From Cafeteria roenbergensis (Eukaryota; Sar; Bigyra; Bicosoecida; Cafeteriaceae), in assembly GCA_008330645.1 (NCBI GenBank), contig VLTN01000033.1:351008-415007 (forward strand): a DNA stretch of 64,000 nucleotides, in the 5' to 3' direction. Under the pieces are notes generated by a model that ran no database searches, was not told the DNA's origin, and worked only from the letters and a program-made list of their open reading frames with translations. This document shows, piece after piece, positions 62,409 to 64,000 of this stretch (the first letter of the stretch is position 1; every line of letters starts with the position of its first letter). The translations under genes and the position numbers were made by a program.

Positions 62409-63888
62409 TCATGTTGGATGCCAAAGCTCATGAGACCAACGCATGTCCGAGCCAGCCTCACAGCCATGTCGGGTCCACGCTGCTGGGCCGCGGTCCCGAA
62501 TCGGCGCGCACATCTGTGTCAGCCTGCCGTTGAAGTGCTCAACCTTTTGGCGAGCAGCGCTGAGAAAGAAGTTGAATGCAAGCATCTCCAGAGGGCAGAG
62601 CTCACGCTCCACGGAGTGCTCCAAAAATGGAGTCATAAAGCCAGTCCCGAATCATGTACGCGGAGTCGGCAATGACCACCCTGTCCTTGGGTACTTTGGG
62701 AGACTTCATGGTTGTAGGACTCCGGGTCCTCCATGGCCTTCCACAGAGTGCTTGAGCGAAGGGCCGTCACATCGTTCGTGCTGCCTGAAAGCCGCCCATG
62801 ACAAACCTCGGCGTTTGGGCGTCGTCGACAGCATATCCCATTGTAATGAACGGGCCCTTGGTACCCACAGTAGTAGGCACTGCGCTCGCTTGGCGCCACA
62901 GGGTGCTTTGCAACCCACCTTGTGGCCGTCGACGGCAAGAATAATGCACTTCACCCCCACATACTTCGCGAAGCCAAACGCTGCGAGTGTCCTCCAGTCC
63001 TCGCCACCGGGAGGGACGTAGTCAAATGGCATTGACCGGATGCGAGAAAAGCAGGACCTCAGCATCCCGCAAGCAGCGGCGCACAGTGTCCGGGCTAACG
63101 CCACAACGCCATTCCCAACAGACGGTACCGCCCTCCTGCACAGGGGCACAGGGGGCGCAGGCAGCGGCGAGGGGGGTCGCCGGAGGAAGAGCGGCGCGAA
63201 CGGAGGTGCTCCGAGTTTTGCACTGGCTCACCGTTGTGCAGATGAAGCAGGCGCGATGAGAAGACGCTCTCGTGCGCGCTTAGTGCCAAGGAGTTTGCAG
63301 TCCGCCCTCGTTGCAGGCGCGCTTCAGAGAGCTGCACGAGCAGCTCAACGGCAGGCTCGCTGAGGCCAAACATGTCCTTGAAGATTTCTGCCGAAAAAAC
63401 GGCGCGCCTGGACGAGGAGACCAACAGAACGGAAGGTGGCATTTTTCCTTCAGGGAATGGACACGCTGAGCTTGAGCTGCCGCCTTCCTGAACTCTGAGG
63501 CGAAGGCGTCCTTGTGGCCGACAACTGGCAAGCGCTCTGATAATGACGCTCCTTGCGAACGCCCCCCAACTCTTGCTCCATGAAAAACAGTCCATAGACA
63601 TTTTCCGGTCATGCTGGGCGACGAGCAGCGAGGCTTGCTGATGGACAGCGGTCAGGAGCGCGCGGTCAAGTGGGGACGTAAAAAGCCTCTGCGTCTCCTT
63701 CGACAGCCAAGACAGCCAGATTCGTCGAAGAGTTGGCGAAGAGCCTGCTCTAGATCCTCAGAGCGGTCATGCTGGTTCCTCGCGGGGCCATTGGGCTCCT
63801 TCTGCGGGTGCGGCGGCCATTTCAAGTGGCGACCATTTTCTGGCAAGCGGCTGGTTTCTGGGTATGGTTTATCAAAATCAGGCGTCAA
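62409..63888 (-). pseudogene. DDE transposase, PIF/Harbinger (HARBI1-like), multiply frameshifted
   Basis: Read from 63888 down, the fragments occur in the order expected for a Harbinger transposase. First a basic RRRRRGFLRPHL start, then EIFKDMFGLSEPAVELLVQL (the FxxxFxLS helix), then HLHNGEPVQNSEHL. GVSPDTVRRCLRDAEVLL is the helix-turn-helix-like segment. IILAVDGHKVG carries the first catalytic Asp (62928-62930). YYCGY-GP and GSTNDVTALRSSTLW match the GSxHDSRVLRxS block. VVIADSAYMIRDWL carries the second Asp (62665-62667). SAARQKVEHFNGRLTQM carries the Glu (62538-62540). All three acidic residues are thus preserved, but they sit in different frames with at least four shifts and in-frame stops, so no intact enzyme is encoded here. 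Confidence 0.75.
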
Positions 63889-63982
63889 ATCCTGACTAGA
63901 ATTTGCGACTCAGAATTTTGGGTTAAAATGGTGCTTCTGCCAGTCGAAATGCTGAATTTGGGTGTATTTATGCCATTTTCAA

Positions 63983-64000
63983 AGAGGTGAGCGGCAGACC
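63983..64000 (-). repeat. Right terminal inverted repeat of the element
   Basis: AGAGGTGAGCGGCAGACC on the plus strand, the exact reverse complement of the left repeat. It abuts the window edge, so its outer limit is unknown. The subterminal 120 bases are A/T-rich. Confidence 0.88.

Larger units (their letters stand above)
59557..64000. mobile_element. PIF/Harbinger-like DNA transposon, decayed, 4.4 kb
   Basis: Bases 59557-59574 (GGTCTGCCGCTCACCTCT) are an exact inverted copy of 63983-64000, the last 18 bases of the window. The match continues imperfectly for about ten more bases (both read A-x-AATGG after a mismatch block). Between them GC falls clearly below that of the host flanks. On the minus strand lies a broken DDE transposase of the PIF/Harbinger kind, and on the plus strand a second broken gene, the usual two-gene plan of this superfamily. 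The right flank is outside the window, so the terminal repeats could be longer and the target-site duplication (normally 3 bases) cannot be checked. Many frame breaks show that this copy cannot make an intact transposase. Confidence 0.82.

Overview
This is a GC-rich (estimated by eye at about 70%) nuclear DNA window from a eukaryotic protist. The evidence is spliceosomal introns with a very uniform signature (GTGAG at the 5' end, GCAG at the 3' end), an ESCRT-III subunit, an eL42 ribosomal protein gene, a Yos1-type ER-Golgi protein, a myosin-like giant protein, a fimbrin/plastin-type actin bundler and a mitochondrial 2-oxoglutarate dehydrogenase. Very high GC, short introns, Ala/Pro-rich insertions and RCC1/IQ/PH/WW cytoskeletal proteins would fit a free-living stramenopile-type flagellate (Cafeteria-like) or another GC-rich protist; the species is inference, not shown.

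Layout, left to right. 1-678: 5' part of an unknown gene running off the left edge (-). 1115-3844: R3H-domain protein (-). 6175-7322: CHMP5/Vps60 (+, one intron). 7541-10588: coiled-coil protein with many RPxSA motifs (-). 11347-14538: protein with two PH domains (-). 15160-19550: EXD2-like 3'-5' exonuclease (+, four exons). 20184-24165: 2-oxoglutarate dehydrogenase E1 (-, mitochondrial presequence split by a 931-base intron). 25339-37112: giant degenerate myosin with IQ motifs and RCC1 repeats (+). 37731-41397: Pro-rich and Ala/Glu/Lys repeat protein with two C-terminal WW domains (+). 42151-46762: ankyrin-PH-IQ-PH-IQ-WW(5)-fimbrin fusion (+). 47242-47886: eL42 (-). 48089-48630: Yos1/IER3IP1 (+). 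48891-54783: SAP plus RCC1 protein (-). 55193-58712: CCCH zinc-finger protein (+, five exons). 59557-64000: a lower-GC transposable element with 18-base terminal inverted repeats, a decayed PIF/Harbinger-type DDE transposase on the minus strand and a broken plus-strand gene. Its right repeat ends exactly on the last base of the window.

There are no operons. Several neighbours are divergent and share short upstream regions (eL42/Yos1, SAP-RCC1/CCCH, PH/EXD2, R3H/CHMP5). A clear theme is actin, membrane and signalling scaffolding: PH, IQ, WW, RCC1, myosin and calponin-homology modules are recombined into large proteins. Three of the four host genes with apparent frame breaks have them next to homopolymers or in tandem repeats, so base-calling errors in the assembly are as likely as real lesions. 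The frame breaks in the terminal mobile element are too numerous for that and look like true decay.
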